This document shows, in pieces, positions 46,647 to 57,954 of a DNA stretch of 64,000 nucleotides; position 1 is the stretch's first letter; each line of letters begins with the position of its first letter. A model generated the notes under the pieces. That model made no database searches. It was not told the DNA's origin and saw only the letters and a program-made list of their open reading frames with translations. Source of the DNA: Posidonia oceanica (taxonomy: Eukaryota; Streptophyta; Magnoliopsida; Alismatales; Posidoniaceae); assembly GCA_037176725.1 (NCBI GenBank), contig JAZBRS010000013.1:10853001-10917000 (forward strand). The letters are read 5' to 3'. The translations under genes were made by a program, and so were the position numbers.

Positions 46647-46830
46647 GTCATATTTTTATTTTCGACCCTTTTGGGCAATCCCCTTGGCACATCATGCTTT
46701 TATTTTCGACCCCTTTGGGTAATCCCCTTGGCACATCATATTTTCGACGCCCTTGGGCAATCCCCTTGGCACATCATGTTTTTTTTTCGACCCCCTTGGG
46801 CAATTCTCTTGGCAAGTCTTTTAAGGAACC
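46647..46830. repeat. 44-bp tandem array in element C, right part
   Basis: About four more copies of the array unit follow the E insertion, starting in the middle of a unit with the duplicated GTCAT. The last copies are shortened. Confidence 0.9.
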
Positions 46831-46910
46831 CCGGAGCACAACCGGGTTAGCAATGCAAACTATCCAAAAGCAGGTACCCCGGAGCACAAGCGGGTCAACA
46901 AAGCAAAGCC

Positions 46911-47279
46911 AACGGTATTAGTGAACCCATCGCTCACTAACTCCCGGGTCAGAAGATGATGGTCCTCGTCTAGAATGTAAGCAACATTAAATGAAAGGAC
47001 ACTTGATTCTGACGAATAAAGCTAACGGTATTAATGGACTCATTGTTCATTGATTCCGGGTCACGAGACGACGGTCTCTGTCGAGAATGTAGGCAACATT
47101 CAATGAAAGGACACCTAATTGTGACAAATAGAGCCAACGCGGCTAGCAGAGAAGAGATCGATCCCCTTTTGCCTGGGAGCATCATGGACCTCTCGCTCAC
47201 CAACCCGCGTATCATAAGACGACGGTCCCCTTGGAGAATGTAGGCTACGCTCAAGGAAAGGGCACCTGATTATGACAAA
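46911..47279. repeat. Three diverged copies of a unit of about 110-150 bp in the 3' region of C
   Basis: Copies start near 46911, 47022 and 47131, each with GACGGTC-type sequence, then AGAATGTAGGC and AAAGGrCACCTGAT. They lie between the 44-bp array and the 3' LTR. Confidence 0.7.
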
Positions 47280-47504
47280 TTGCATTCACGCATGTGTCAG
47301 TCTGCCTTAGGTGGTGAGAAAAATTCCTGAGCCAACCCGGTATACAAATTAAAGCCGGCGATGATGGAGGAAGCTCATTACCTAGGGTCATGCATTGCAT
47401 ATCATGACCACCTCTTTCGCATTCCCGTTAGCACGCATCCATGCATAGCGCATTGTATTGCATTCGCATTGAGTGGTCGTTGGAAACATTAGCTATCCAG
47501 CTTT

Positions 47505-47700
47505 TAAGTTTGACCCCTATGGGCAATCCCTGTGGCAAGTCTTTTAGTTTGACCCCCGCGGGCAATTCTCGTGGCAAGTCCTTTAGTTTGACCCCCGCGG
47601 GCAATCCCCGTGGGAAGTCTTTTAGTTTGACCCCCGCGGGCAACCCGAGCGGTCATGTCGTTAGTTTGTTCCACTTGGGCAATCCCCTTGGCCGTGTTTT
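47505..47700. repeat. Five short repeats related to the 44-bp array
   Basis: Units of about 36-38 bp read TTTGACCCCCGCGGGCAATC then CCGTGGCAAGTC. They share GACCCC and GGGCAATC with the 44-bp unit and look like an older branch of it. Confidence 0.8.
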
Positions 47701-47830
47701 TTAGCCAATCCTCTTTGTGTCTCGTCCAAGTTTGGTGGCAGCAGGCATTGGATTTCATTTAGGATTTCTAGGTAGCACCACACGGGGGCATCGTCTCGTC
47801 TTATAGATAGCTTTGTGCCGAAGCCATCTT

Positions 47831-47845
47831 CAAGGAGGGGCAATC
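47831..47845 (+). other. Polypurine tract of element C
   Basis: CAAGGAGGGGCAATC directly precedes the 3' LTR. Confidence 0.85.
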
Positions 47846-48057
47846 TGTAGATACCCCATTTTGGCACTCCCTTCATGTTAGTATAGTCTATTGCATTAGG
47901 TCACTCCTAGAAGCCCTTTGCTCAATCCAGGACGTCTTACTCGAGCCAAACACCTTCTCTTCGGTTCAAAATGTTATCCCTATCTAAGCCCCAAGTGTCG
48001 GCAACTTGAATGTTCTTCATGTCTTGACTAAATTTGGGAGATGGACTGACTGAGGGT

Positions 48058-48141
48058 GTTGTACGCTGGATTCCTAGCTTACAACGTTGGCCGCAGGTTT
48101 CCCAGTGGCTAATATTGGCCATTGGTTTTCCAGCGTCCAAC
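48058..48141 (+). repeat. Three head-to-tail 28-bp dyads in the 3' LTR of C
   Basis: This is the counterpart of 5819-5902, again exactly three 28-base periods. Confidence 0.88.
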
Positions 48142-48314
48142 GTGGGAACCCAGTTAGCCCAAAACTTTCTTTATTTGGCCAAATCCAAAATCCGTGTTTA
48201 TGCCTTCTTTAGGCTTTGTTGACCAGTCAATGCAATTAACACCAGCTTAATGGCACTTAATCATGTTTTAATTAGGGGATATTCCTTGATCCTGGTAGCT
48301 GTGTTTCGGAGGCC

Positions 48315-48370
48315 GTTATCCACTAGAATCCCAGTGTCTAATGTTATCCGCTGGTTTTCCAGCGTATAAC
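48315..48370 (+). repeat. Two head-to-tail 28-bp dyads in the 3' LTR of C
   Basis: Units occupy 48315-48342 (GTTATCCAC/GTGTCTAAT) and 48343-48370 (GTTATCCGC/GCGTATAAC). In the first unit CAC at the end of the left arm pairs with GTG at the start of the right arm. Confidence 0.85.
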
Positions 48371-49168
48371 ACCCCTGAATTGGAAACTTGGCAGGTCTAT
48401 TCATTCCATTCCTTTCTTGTTCCTCCCCTACTTCTATAAAAGCAGGGGTACCCCCACAGGGTCAGAGGACGGTTCTTTGATATTAAGAGGGATTTCTAGA
48501 GAGAAGTGAGATCCTTGAGAATTGAAATAGTGAAGAGAATTTTGAAAAGTGGAGAGTCTTTGAAAGAGCTTGAGTTTCCCTTTGTCGTCAGTAACATCAT
48601 GTCGACATGTATTGCACTTCGTGCATAGATAAAAGGGGACTCTATTTATTGTTTTTTTTTTTCATATCACATATTTAATTCCATAGCATAATCAGGCATA
48701 TTCAGTTCATATATTGTTGTAGCTAAGCATACATTTTCATCAGTTGCAAACAGGGGGATCAAAACCCTCGGGTACGTATTTCATTGTGTTTCTCTATTTT
48801 CTATTTTATTTATTCTGAATAAGTTACTACACCATATTGATCCATACTTGCGTTATTTTTGTTTGTTTTGCTAACATTTGTCATACGAGGAGGAAGAAGA
48901 AAGAAGAAGAAACTCACCAAGCACGGGCACCCTTGGGCAACGTAGGCGTTGTCCCAAGGTAGCTGAACCCACAACCATCACACATCTCCCCAAGGCATCT
49001 CGAGGGCCAGCAAAAGCAAACAGAGAGTGGCGATCACACTGACTTCAACACACGTGGAGTGGAGAAGTTAGATACAACAAAAGGGGGACCCCAAGAAGGA
49101 GCAAACAGAAACAAAGGAGAAGCAAAGCTTTCCCCTCCTCCTAACCTTCCCAAAACCCCATATCCACA

Positions 49169-49510
49169 CTGAGGAAGGTACCTTAGGCAATACGCTAGCC
49201 AGGGGTTCGAATCCCAAGCACGCGATGTCCGTGTGATGATGAGATGCTAACTAGGACTGACTCTATAGAGGATACAAGGAAGTTACATGATGATATGCAA
49301 ATGAGATGCTAATGTCATGCAGTGAAATGCAGTGTATAGACAGTGGAACGCCGAGCATGCGAAACCGAGAAAGCGATCCCAAAGCCGCGCACTACTGCGA
49401 GTATCATCCAAAGTCGGCAAGTGCGAAAGTCTTGCGGGTGCCGAGGATGATACCTTAGGCAATACGCGAACCAAGGGTTCGAATCCTAAGTGCGTGATGC
49501 CCATGTGATG
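49169..49510. repeat. Element B tandem repeat, right part
   Basis: This continues the array at 5310-5606 after the C insertion, with a further copy at about 49320-49510. It contains GGTTCGAATCC-like stretches near 49208 and 49466 that resemble a tRNA T-arm, but no tRNA is present. Confidence 0.75.
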
Positions 49511-49565
49511 ATGAAATGCTAATGCCATGCAATAGAATGCTATTATACTATGACGAAAGGGTGAT

Positions 49566-49752
49566 AAGTTAACGGACCTATTGCCGGATAGTTAGGGCTA
49601 TCAGCCCGTTGAGGAGTTGACAGACTCATCACCAGATAGTTAGGGCTATCAGCCTGCGAGGAGTTGACGGACTCATCACTGGATAGTTAGGGCTATCAGC
49701 CCACTGAGGAGTTGACGGACTCATCATCGGATAGTTAGGGCTATCAGCCCGA
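49566..49752. repeat. Four tandem copies of a unit of about 50 bp in element B
   Basis: Each copy reads about GTTGACGGACTCATC, then GGATAGTTAGGGCTATCAGC. Single diverged copies recur at about 50065-50105, 50190-50235, 50368-50460 and 51908-52005. Confidence 0.85.
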
Positions 49753-52465
49753 ATGGGGGTGAGATGATACCAAGGGGCTGCCAGACGCACCTGGTATCGA
49801 AGGCATTGACAAGTCAGCGAGTCTATCTGGCAAGGGAGGTGGTGACAAGTGGGATGACATGCAACCACTAATGCAACGGGAATACCATACCCGAAGGTGT
49901 GGCAGAGGTCCGTAGACGCTCCCGTAACAGTTGGGGATGTCAGCCTGATGCAGATGGAAATGGGATACCATGGGGCAGCAAAATAAAGATGCCCCTGGTA
50001 TCGGTGAATGATACCAGGGGACAGCCGAAGCACCCATGGCACCAAAATGCAAGGTGGAGACAACACTAACGAGTTTGTCAGTCGAGTAGTTAGGGGGTAC
50101 CAGCCCGAATGCAGTGAGATGGATGTAAGGGATCACCGTGCGAGGTGCAATGCCGGTGGGGAATGCAGTGGGATAAAGCAAATGTAAAGTGATAGGTTGA
50201 CAGACCTATCGCCGAGTAGTTAGGGCTGCCAGCCCGATGAGATAAGGGGGCGATACCACAGGGCAGCAAAAAAGATGTCCCTGGAATCAGGGATGATACC
50301 AGGGGGCAGCATAAGCACCCGTGGCATCGAAATGCAAAGGATTGATGGATGGATGATGAATGGATGATAAGTTGACGGACCTATTGCCGAATAGTTAGGG
50401 ATATCAGCCCAGATGATAAGTTGACGGACTTATCGCCGAGCAGCTAGGGCTGCCAGCCCAATGCAAGGAATGCAGAATAATGCAGAGAGAAGACAGGAAA
50501 CCCTCGCGGTAGGTGTGCAATGGTCTCAGAGTGGGCATGCGATGCTACGTCACAGAGTGACGAACAAGGGACATGTCGGTCATCAAGGACCTACCCAACG
50601 CGGTGGGCGGCAAAATTTGAAAAGCACGGAGCCTCTAAGCGAGGCAGGCAAAAGTGCTCATCCTTGGCTCCAATTTTTGAAAACAGGGAGAAGGGAAGAA
50701 GATAAAAATATATTACAGCATGCATGTTTTGGTGGCTTCGAACTCAAAAGCAGCTGTCAAGAGGGTGCTTCTACACTTTCTGACTCAGGAGACTCGATCC
50801 TCGAGCTACACCATGCCGAGTTGTGGTCAGTGGCTCTCTTTCTCACTCTTGGTTCAGGACAAGGCCTTAGCTTTGCAGAGTATAACCTTTGGTTGCAAGT
50901 GGGTAGTAGAAGCATTGGATGTAGCTTCACAGCCTTTGTCTCAATTCCTCAGCGACCAGCTACCACTTTTGACGCTCTCGGGTTGATTTTTCTTGTCCCC
51001 TCATGAGTGACTGGAGTCGCATCTAGCTTGCTAGGGATGTAGAGTTGTCTGCACAAGGGATTGGAGCGTGCTACTACGCTTGAAGGGTGGGGCCAGGTCC
51101 TCCTGATTAGGTATCCCGCGTAGTCGACATTGCGGTGCTTGAAGTTGATAGTTGAGGGGGCTTCGATGCTCGTCCGAGTCACTCCTTTCATGAGCGCCTT
51201 CTTTCTTCAACTTCTTTCTTCATTGTTCTTTTATGCTCAGCATGCATATCATGTTATCATATTCTTTTGCTCACATGATCTCTATTCTTTTGGATATGCA
51301 TGACTTCGCCCTCTTGGGGTAGCGGTCCCGGGTGAGGCGTTGAGAGTTCGGCTGATCGGCGTACACCTTCAACCTCTGCAATGTGTACAGGCAGCCCCTG
51401 GCTATGCTCTGCTCTGATTTGGTCCTCTCCTTGTTCGGTGGACTCTCTTGGTAAGGTGGATCTCGCTTGGGGAGTTTTGAAGCACAGCGAGATGCTCTAT
51501 TCTGCTCTAGTCTCACTCTATGGCCACATGCAAGAGATGGCACTGCTCGAGTAAGACCTGCATGAGATTGTCACTGCTTGACATCCTCTAGGCGCTACTT
51601 GTTTGTCCAAAGCCGGGTTTTTGATTATACAAATGTTTATGGGTTTTGTATTTTTTAGAAAGGGGGAGGGACAAACATGTTTTTAGGTTTTTGTATTGGT
51701 TTTGTATTTTTATGGTTTTTGGTTTAGAAAAACAAACCAAAAACCAAAAACCATAAAAGGGAAAATCAGCAGCGATGCGAAGAACATATTTTTGGTGTTT
51801 TCGATTTTCATTATTTTTTTTGGTGCTTTTGTATTTTATAGGGTGCAAGAAATGATATGGAGGAGATGATAAATGCATGCAGAGAATGATGGATATGTGC
51901 AGAGGATGATAGGTTGACAGACCTATCACCGAATAGTTAGGGATATCAGCCTGATGGTGATAGGTTAACGGACCCATCGCCAAGCAGTTAGGGTTGCCAG
52001 CCCGATGCGAGGTATGCATGAGGAAGGAAAGAATGCATGTTTTTTGGTTTTTTTTGTGCTATTTTTATGTTTTTTATGATTTTCCTAGAAGATGGGAAAA
52101 CGCAGAAAGAACAAAACAAAACGAGATGAAAAGACATTGCGGAATCAAAAGAGAGGTAAGAGGGACTTACCTGTCAGCGACCTCGTGAGGGAGGCGCTGG
52201 GCCTGTTCCTATGCTACTAATGCTGTCGGCGAGGTCCATTGTTGGCAGTGCGGGGAGCACTGGGGCTGCTGGAGCTGCTGACGGTAGTGCAGGGAGCACT
52301 GGAGCTGCTAAGGTTGGAGGAGGAGCTAACCTGAATGGCGCTGCAACTGGGCTTGCTGTCGACGCTGCCGCTGCATCTCCGAGTGTCCCTCGGATGAGCT
52401 AGGAAAGAAGGAAAAAGGAGATTGCGCTGATGGGATCGGAAGAATCCACCGGGATGGAGCTGGAC
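49753..52465. other. Element B internal region without pol
   Basis: Scattered copies of the TAGTTAGGGC repeat occur here, with GATACCAGGGG words in both orientations, including a hairpin at 49992-50020 with 11-base perfect arms and a 7-base loop. I find no RT, RNase H or integrase motif on either strand. Open frames such as 50461-51006 have no recognisable domain. Confidence 0.7.
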
Positions 52466-54627
52466 TCAGAGGAGACTAGGGTAGACCCTCGAGGTTCCGG
52501 CATCTGTGAAGCCTGCAGGTTCGGAAGAGGAAGGGCCGGCTACACTAGGGTGTGCAAGTGCAGGTGTATGTGCAAGTGCTGCTTCCTGCCCATCAACGCT
52601 GATGATCCTATGATCGATCAGGCGCTGAACGGCATCCTGAAGGGTGAGGCAGTTTTTCGTCGAGTGCCCGGTGGCCCGATGGAAGTTGCAGAACTGATCC
52701 GTATCATGCCACCACGGAGGGGGTTTCGGTGATGGACGGACAGCCGAGAGTCTCAGGAGCGACTCAACTTGAGGGAAGATGACGCTCAATGGCTCGGGCA
52801 AAGGGGTGTAATCACACTCGGCCCGACCAAGTCGTCTTTGCCCTAGTTGGAGTCCTTGCCGAGCGAGTGCGACGTGATGCACGGGCTCGAGGGTGACAGT
52901 GTGTGCCGTGGGTGCATAGTTAGGTGCGTGCTCTAGCGGACAAGGGTCTGGCTGACTCTCTGCATAGGTAGGCTCTTCGGGAGGGTCGGCGCATGTTTTG
53001 GTGTGCTGTTCGGAGCAGTCAGGAGCGAAGTTTCTGCTATTGTTGCTGTTGCGGCAATTGCTGGAGGTGTTGGCCTACCTAGCCAATGCAGAGAGTGCAG
53101 GGAAATGCCCACTTCGCAGTGAGCTTTCCACGCGGGTGCAGCCCTGATCAGTGATGCATGACTAGTGATGTGCTGAATGCAGAGCAGAGTCCCAGTCGCT
53201 GGCAGCGCCCCTTTGATGATCATCTCGATAGAGTCCTCCTCGGAGGGTTTATCTTTGACCTGGGCAGCTATGGAGCGCAAGCGACCGACATACTCCCCGA
53301 ATGGCTCTTGGGGCCTCTACCAGATGGTGACAAGATCCTCCCACTTGGGGATCAAGTCGAGGTTGAAAGCATACTGCTCAAGGAAAGCCTGAGAAAGATC
53401 AGTCCAAGTCTGAACCTTGGCCATGTCAAGGGAAATGAACCACTTGAGTGCGGTGCTGGTCAAACTCTTCTGAAACAGGCAGATAAGGAGCCTTTCATCA
53501 GCCTGCAACTGAGCAAGGTCCCTGTAGTATGCCTTCAGATGCGAAATGGGGCAGCCTCTATCATTATATTTATCGAATTTCGGGATGCGAAACTTCGAAG
53601 GGAGTGCGGCCTCTGCAAAGAGACAGAGGTCTCGGAATTGGTAAAACTGGTGGTCCGTGCCCTACACTAGACGTAGTGCTTTCTCCAGAATGTCCATCCT
53701 ATCATTGATGGGGTTTGGATTTGCTGCCAAAGGAGATGATGTAGTAGGGGTAGGGACCACATACGCCGTTTGGGTCACACCGAGGTGCTCCTTCGGATCC
53801 ACCATCGCGTCACCTGGTGGTGTGACGTGATGGCTGGCATATCCATGTGTGGGCGCAGTGTAGAAAGGAATGTATGCTGGGGTAGGAAACTGATGCAAGG
53901 GGGGTGGATGGATAATATGCTGTGCAATGGGTGGTGCAGAGTGCTGGAGCAACAGTTGCTGTGCTGGCACGGTGCCGGACAGCGGGCCTGTGGGGTACTG
54001 TGCTCCAACCAGCCTGAAAGACTGATCACCAGGTGGCGGAGTTGTATGCTGTGCATAGTGTTGTGCAGATGTAGGAGGTAGAAGCTATGCCCCCATCGTC
54101 GGAGCAATGAGTAGCTGGGGCGATGGTCTAGGCAGAAGTGCAGTGTAGATAGGAGCAGGCTGCAGAGGAACCTCAGAGGCAGCAGGGATGCAAGAGGGGT
54201 GAACTGATAGAGCCATGCCCTGCAGTGTTTGGGCAGTCTCCATCAGGTGCCGATACTGCACGTCAGGGGACCCGTCAGTGGGAATGCTGAGGTGCAGTGT
54301 CGGCGGGGGACCAGATTGAAAAGGTCGGGAACCTATGGCAAAGGTCGCTGCAACAGAAGGGATGTCGAAGTGAAAGCCCTGGGATAGAGGGGTCAGAGGC
54401 GCCTCCGGAATGTGATTGGTGGTCACCGAGATAGATTCAGTGGCCGGACCCGGAGGGGTGTAGGTCTGCCAATGCCCCGCAACATAATGGGGTACCCCAG
54501 ACACCATAGGATGGAATCCTAGTGTCACGAGGGGCATGGAGGGAGTCGAAATGAAAGTTGGAGGGACCGAGACGGTAACTACCTCTGAGGCAAGAGTAAG
54601 CAAGGGTTCACTAGCAAACTAGGCCAT
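52466..54627 (-). pseudogene. gag: Element B gag
   Basis: ATG at 54627 opens a single frame to 52933, broken by TAG stops at about 54619, 54085, 53662 and 53317. Most lie where glutamine fits (for example between RLV and GTDHQF). The N-terminus is a Pro/Thr-rich unstructured region. The core has FQKSLTSTALKWFISLD and LSQAFLEQYAFN (about 53480-53370). After a frameshift near 52920, the zinc knuckle of the form C-x2-H-x4-H-x4-C (CNFHRATGHSTKNC) is at about 52670. The gag belongs to a different subgroup from those of A, E and C. It is the only gene of B. Confidence 0.85.
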
Positions 54628-54639
54628 CGTTGACCGAGA

Positions 54640-55747
54640 GCAAGTGAGAGAAAGGCTGCGACGAAAGCAAAGATGCGAGACCTAAAGGGGAGCTAGTGTC
54701 GGAAGCGACAAAATAGCTCAGAGACAGAGAGGAGGGACGCTCAGGGTCCTGGTAGCGGATCCCGCACCTACTTGCAAAAACAACAAAAATATCAGAGATT
54801 GGATGCAAAAAGTTTAATAGAGGTGGCATGAATGGCACACATGCAGATGAATGCCCTAATATGGGCTCTCTCACCATGCATGTCTTGAGTAGATGACCTA
54901 CTAGGATGCACTCATGGAAAATGGGTTTAGACAGACTCCAGGTCAGAAAAGAGTGGGTCCCTGTCTAAATCCTAGCCAGAGCTCAAGCATAACAGGGTGG
55001 TGTGTTGGTGGCCTTGACCTCACCAAAGCGTGGGTGGTACCCTCCACTACCACCGACACGACCCCTGACAAGGGGGGATAGACTGACTGACTTGCGCCAT
55101 GCCAAAGCAGTGGGGCAGGAGGCCGGAACTGTCCTTCACAGACTGTGGGTACACTCAGATGAGAAGAATGCATGCTTTCTAGTATGATCAAACATGCGAA
55201 TATGCATTAATGTATTTTACTTGCATTTTATTTAGCCAAAGGGGGAAAATTACAAGTTTTGGCTCTAGTTGTGCTTAAATGTTATTGCTTGGCTTGATCG
55301 TGGCTTTTAGATTAAGCCATAGGGGATCAAGCAAGCTTCTAATAACCTAAACATGACATATGCATGAAGGGGAAAGAAACAGAAAGTCATGGCATGCGAG
55401 CAATTCACTCAGCAAGGCAAAAAGCATGTGCATGGCATGTGGAAGTGTTGTGAACATGATAGTGAAAGGGAAACACTTATCATATCAAAAGGCATGCATG
55501 CATGGCATGTGTGTGTGCGGTGGCATAGCAAGTGTGTAAAACAAAGCATTTACCATCTATAAAGCATGCATTATTGTGCCAAGCAAATATTTAGACATGT
55601 ATAATGCGTAAACAAAAGCAGGTAAGAGTAATCTAAGCAATAAAGCAGGCAAACATGTGAGTAGGCAAGGCATACAAGGCACAAGGCAAGTAAAGTGTGA
55701 AAACCAAGCGGGCGAGAAAGCCATAAAATGAAAGTCGGAGTCTAGAA
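54640..55747. other. Element B leader between 5' LTR and gag
   Basis: Non-coding sequence rich in GCATGC/CATGCA words (about 55370-55640). Open frames on both strands show no domain. Confidence 0.6.
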
Positions 55748-55765
55748 TCCCCAGCGGAGTCGCCA
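55748..55765 (-). other. Primer-binding site of element B
   Basis: On the minus strand TGGCGACTCCGCTGGGGA lies one base after the 5' LTR. It begins with TGG for a tRNA CCA end and has the form used by Ogre-like elements, for which an arginine tRNA is reported. The tRNA assignment is from memory of the family. Confidence 0.8.
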
Positions 55766-56419
55766 CTGTAGTAACCCCAAAATTCAGATCGTCCATGCAT
55801 GATGCCAGAGCTCGCGTGCACCGATCGGAATTAGGATCACTGTTAACGGTTGGACCCGAGGAGGGATGCTCTACTCAGAAATGCCGGAAAAAGAGAAAAA
55901 AACAAAGATAAGACAAAACCAGAGTCACCACCGTGTCTATTAAATTGAGAGACAAGGAAAACTGGAGAAAGCATGAGAAAACACGCAGAAAGATGCAAAT
56001 GATATGCAAATATGACTCGTGCCTAGGAAGAGGGCATTATGGTCATTGCGGGCCATGAGAAAGGGCAAGGACTTCTGTTACGCACGGGGAAGGTGTTAAG
56101 CACCCCCGATACGTCCGAAGAATCGGTCTTTCTTAGGCTTAACGCTCGCATATGTAGGAATTTCGCAATTGAATGCCTTGCTATACACCCAAAGGGGCGA
56201 GAAATGCTATGCATGTCTAATGAATGCCTAAACTTGCTAGATATGTTATGATGTTATGATGCATGATCATGGTATGCTAGGAAATTGATTAAAGTGAAAG
56301 ACGACAAAGCAGCGATAAACAAAGTGTGGAAATTGGGTTCTGAAAACAGGAAAGCAGAAGGATCAAGGTGCAAAGGCGGTAGGCAAGGTGGCTCAGCCAC
56401 TGTCTGAGCTGCAGGGGGA

Positions 56420-56553
56420 GTCGCCGGCCTGAGAGGCGCTGGAGTTTGTCACCAGTGAGATCGACGAGGAGTTTGGTCACCAGTCAGAGCAGCTGCTAGG
56501 GCTGGTCGCCTGGTGGAGAGGCGCTGGAGCCTGTCGCCTGGGACAGCGGCGAC
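56420..56553 (+). repeat. 21-bp dyads in the right B LTR, first cluster
   Basis: This is the counterpart of 2940-3073. The first unit is cleaner here (GTCGCC/GGCGCT at 56420), and a unit unclear in the other LTR reads GTCACC, nine bases, AGCTGC. Confidence 0.82.
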
Positions 56554-57876
56554 GGGGAGGCCTACAGCTTTGCTAGACATTGGCCTTTACGGCCGAAAAC
56601 GGGCTAGCTACATGATGCAAAAATGAAATCTAAAGGCATGGTCCTATTGACAGCATGATGAGGAAGACATGCAAACAAATAGATAGCAAAACGGATGCCT
56701 AGGTTGCGAGATATGGCGGTCCAAAGTTGGCTGGAGGAACTACCGGAGGTTGCAGTTCAGTCACCGGTCACGCCAGCGACGGGACTGCAAATCCTAATTC
56801 CAAACAGTTACTTTTGAGAACAGATCTAGGACCCATGGCCAAGCAAAATTGAAAACTAAGCATGCAATCATATAGAGCAAGCATTTAAGATTACAGGCAT
56901 ACAAAAATAAAGGCAAACGGAGCTCTGGGCTGGCCGGAGCGGTGGCCCAAAGTTCGGCCAAATGGCCGTCGGAGGCCCAAGCCAGTCGCCGCCTCACATG
57001 GTGCCTAACCTGGCAGGCCTTCGGCATCGGAGAAGATGGCCAAGATCGACCGATTAAGCTACTGAAAATTTGATACGACTATCTAGAAAGCAAGAACAGA
57101 CTGTAAGGAGGCTAGGGGAAGTGTTGCTTACCTGCAGGGAGGCGCGGAATGGCCCCTCGACCTAGCTCGTCGGAGCTCGCCGGCGTGGGGGTTGCTGCAG
57201 CTGTGGAGGCGATGGCGGGCGCGTGGGATGGTCTGGATGTGTTCGCGGCGGCGTTGTGGTGCTGTGCCTGGAGTTTGGGGATGTCCGGAGTTGTGGAGCA
57301 GCCTTTGGGGATGTCTACCGGTAGCGGCATGGTGGCGGCGAGCTCGAGGTGGTCGTGGGGGTCTAGGATGCGAGGGAGGTGTTTGAGGTGTTGGGGATGT
57401 TGCTAGTGGTCGTGTGAAGGTATGTGGGTGGTTGAATTGGGCTTTTGGGCAAGCAGGCAAGGAGGAGGAGTGGTCGGAGTTTCAGCCGAAATGGGTTCTT
57501 GGATTTTCAGCAGTGGCCGAGGGTGTCGGTTCTGGTGCACCGAATGAGCTGCCCCTCCTTCTCTCCACTGGGATCCTCGCCTATTAGCTCTGGCAAGCTG
57601 ACAGCAGCAGAGGGAAGCTCAGTGAGAGGCTGAGAGAGTGGGTGGCAGTCGAGGTTGCAGGTCGAGGACGCAAGGTTGTCGGAGTTGGCAGAGGTGGCAG
57701 GCATGCTCCGGAGTGGGTGGCCAGAGGTGGCGTGCACGGGAGCGAGTGCGGAGAGATTGGCGTGGTAGGTGAGGGAGGTGGCGTGCGCGGCGCAGCGCAG
57801 GCTGGCAAGGGGTTGGCCGGATGCGTCCAAACAAACGTGCGGCGGGAGCTTGCACGGTTTGCAGATTTACAGTCTA

Positions 57877-57954
57877 GTCGCCCCATCACTTGACGCCTGA
57901 CCCAGTCGCCCCTATTGCTGGAGACAGGACTCAGTCGCCTGTGCATGTGGTGAC
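57877..57954 (+). repeat. 21-bp dyads in the right B LTR, second cluster
   Basis: Units start at 57877 (GTCGCC/GACGCC), 57905 (GTCGCC/GGAGAC) and 57934 (GTCGCC/GGTGAC), each with nine-base spacers. Confidence 0.8.

Larger units (their letters stand above)
5607..49168 (+). mobile_element. Element C: giant Tat/Ogre-like LTR retrotransposon with three antisense PMD genes
   Basis: LTRs at 5607-6928 and 47846-49168 bracket a single plus-strand gag-pol, followed by a long 3' region. Subtracting nested elements D (19741-30583) and E (38207-46646) with their duplications leaves about 24.3 kb, within the size range known for Ogre-type elements. By eye the two LTRs differ at roughly 50 of 1,322 positions. 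The flanks CCCAG (5602-5606) and CTGAG (49169-49173) look like a decayed target duplication (3 of 5 match). The insertion sits in a tandem repeat of B, whose sequence continues on the other side. Confidence 0.9.
47846..49168 (+). repeat. 3' LTR of element C
   Basis: It starts TGTAGATACCCCATTTTGG and ends CATATCCACA, collinear with 5607-6928. Confidence 0.93.

Noticed and set aside
49440..49510. tRNA-like T-arm GGTTCGAATCC and a possible tRNA gene
   Set aside because: No acceptor, D or anticodon stems can be drawn around it, and the motif recurs inside a tandem repeat of B. It may be an old B-box-like remnant but not a tRNA.
49169..52465. A hidden pol in element B
   Set aside because: I looked on both strands for YVDD, RNase H and integrase motifs and found none. 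The open frames here lack any conserved block.
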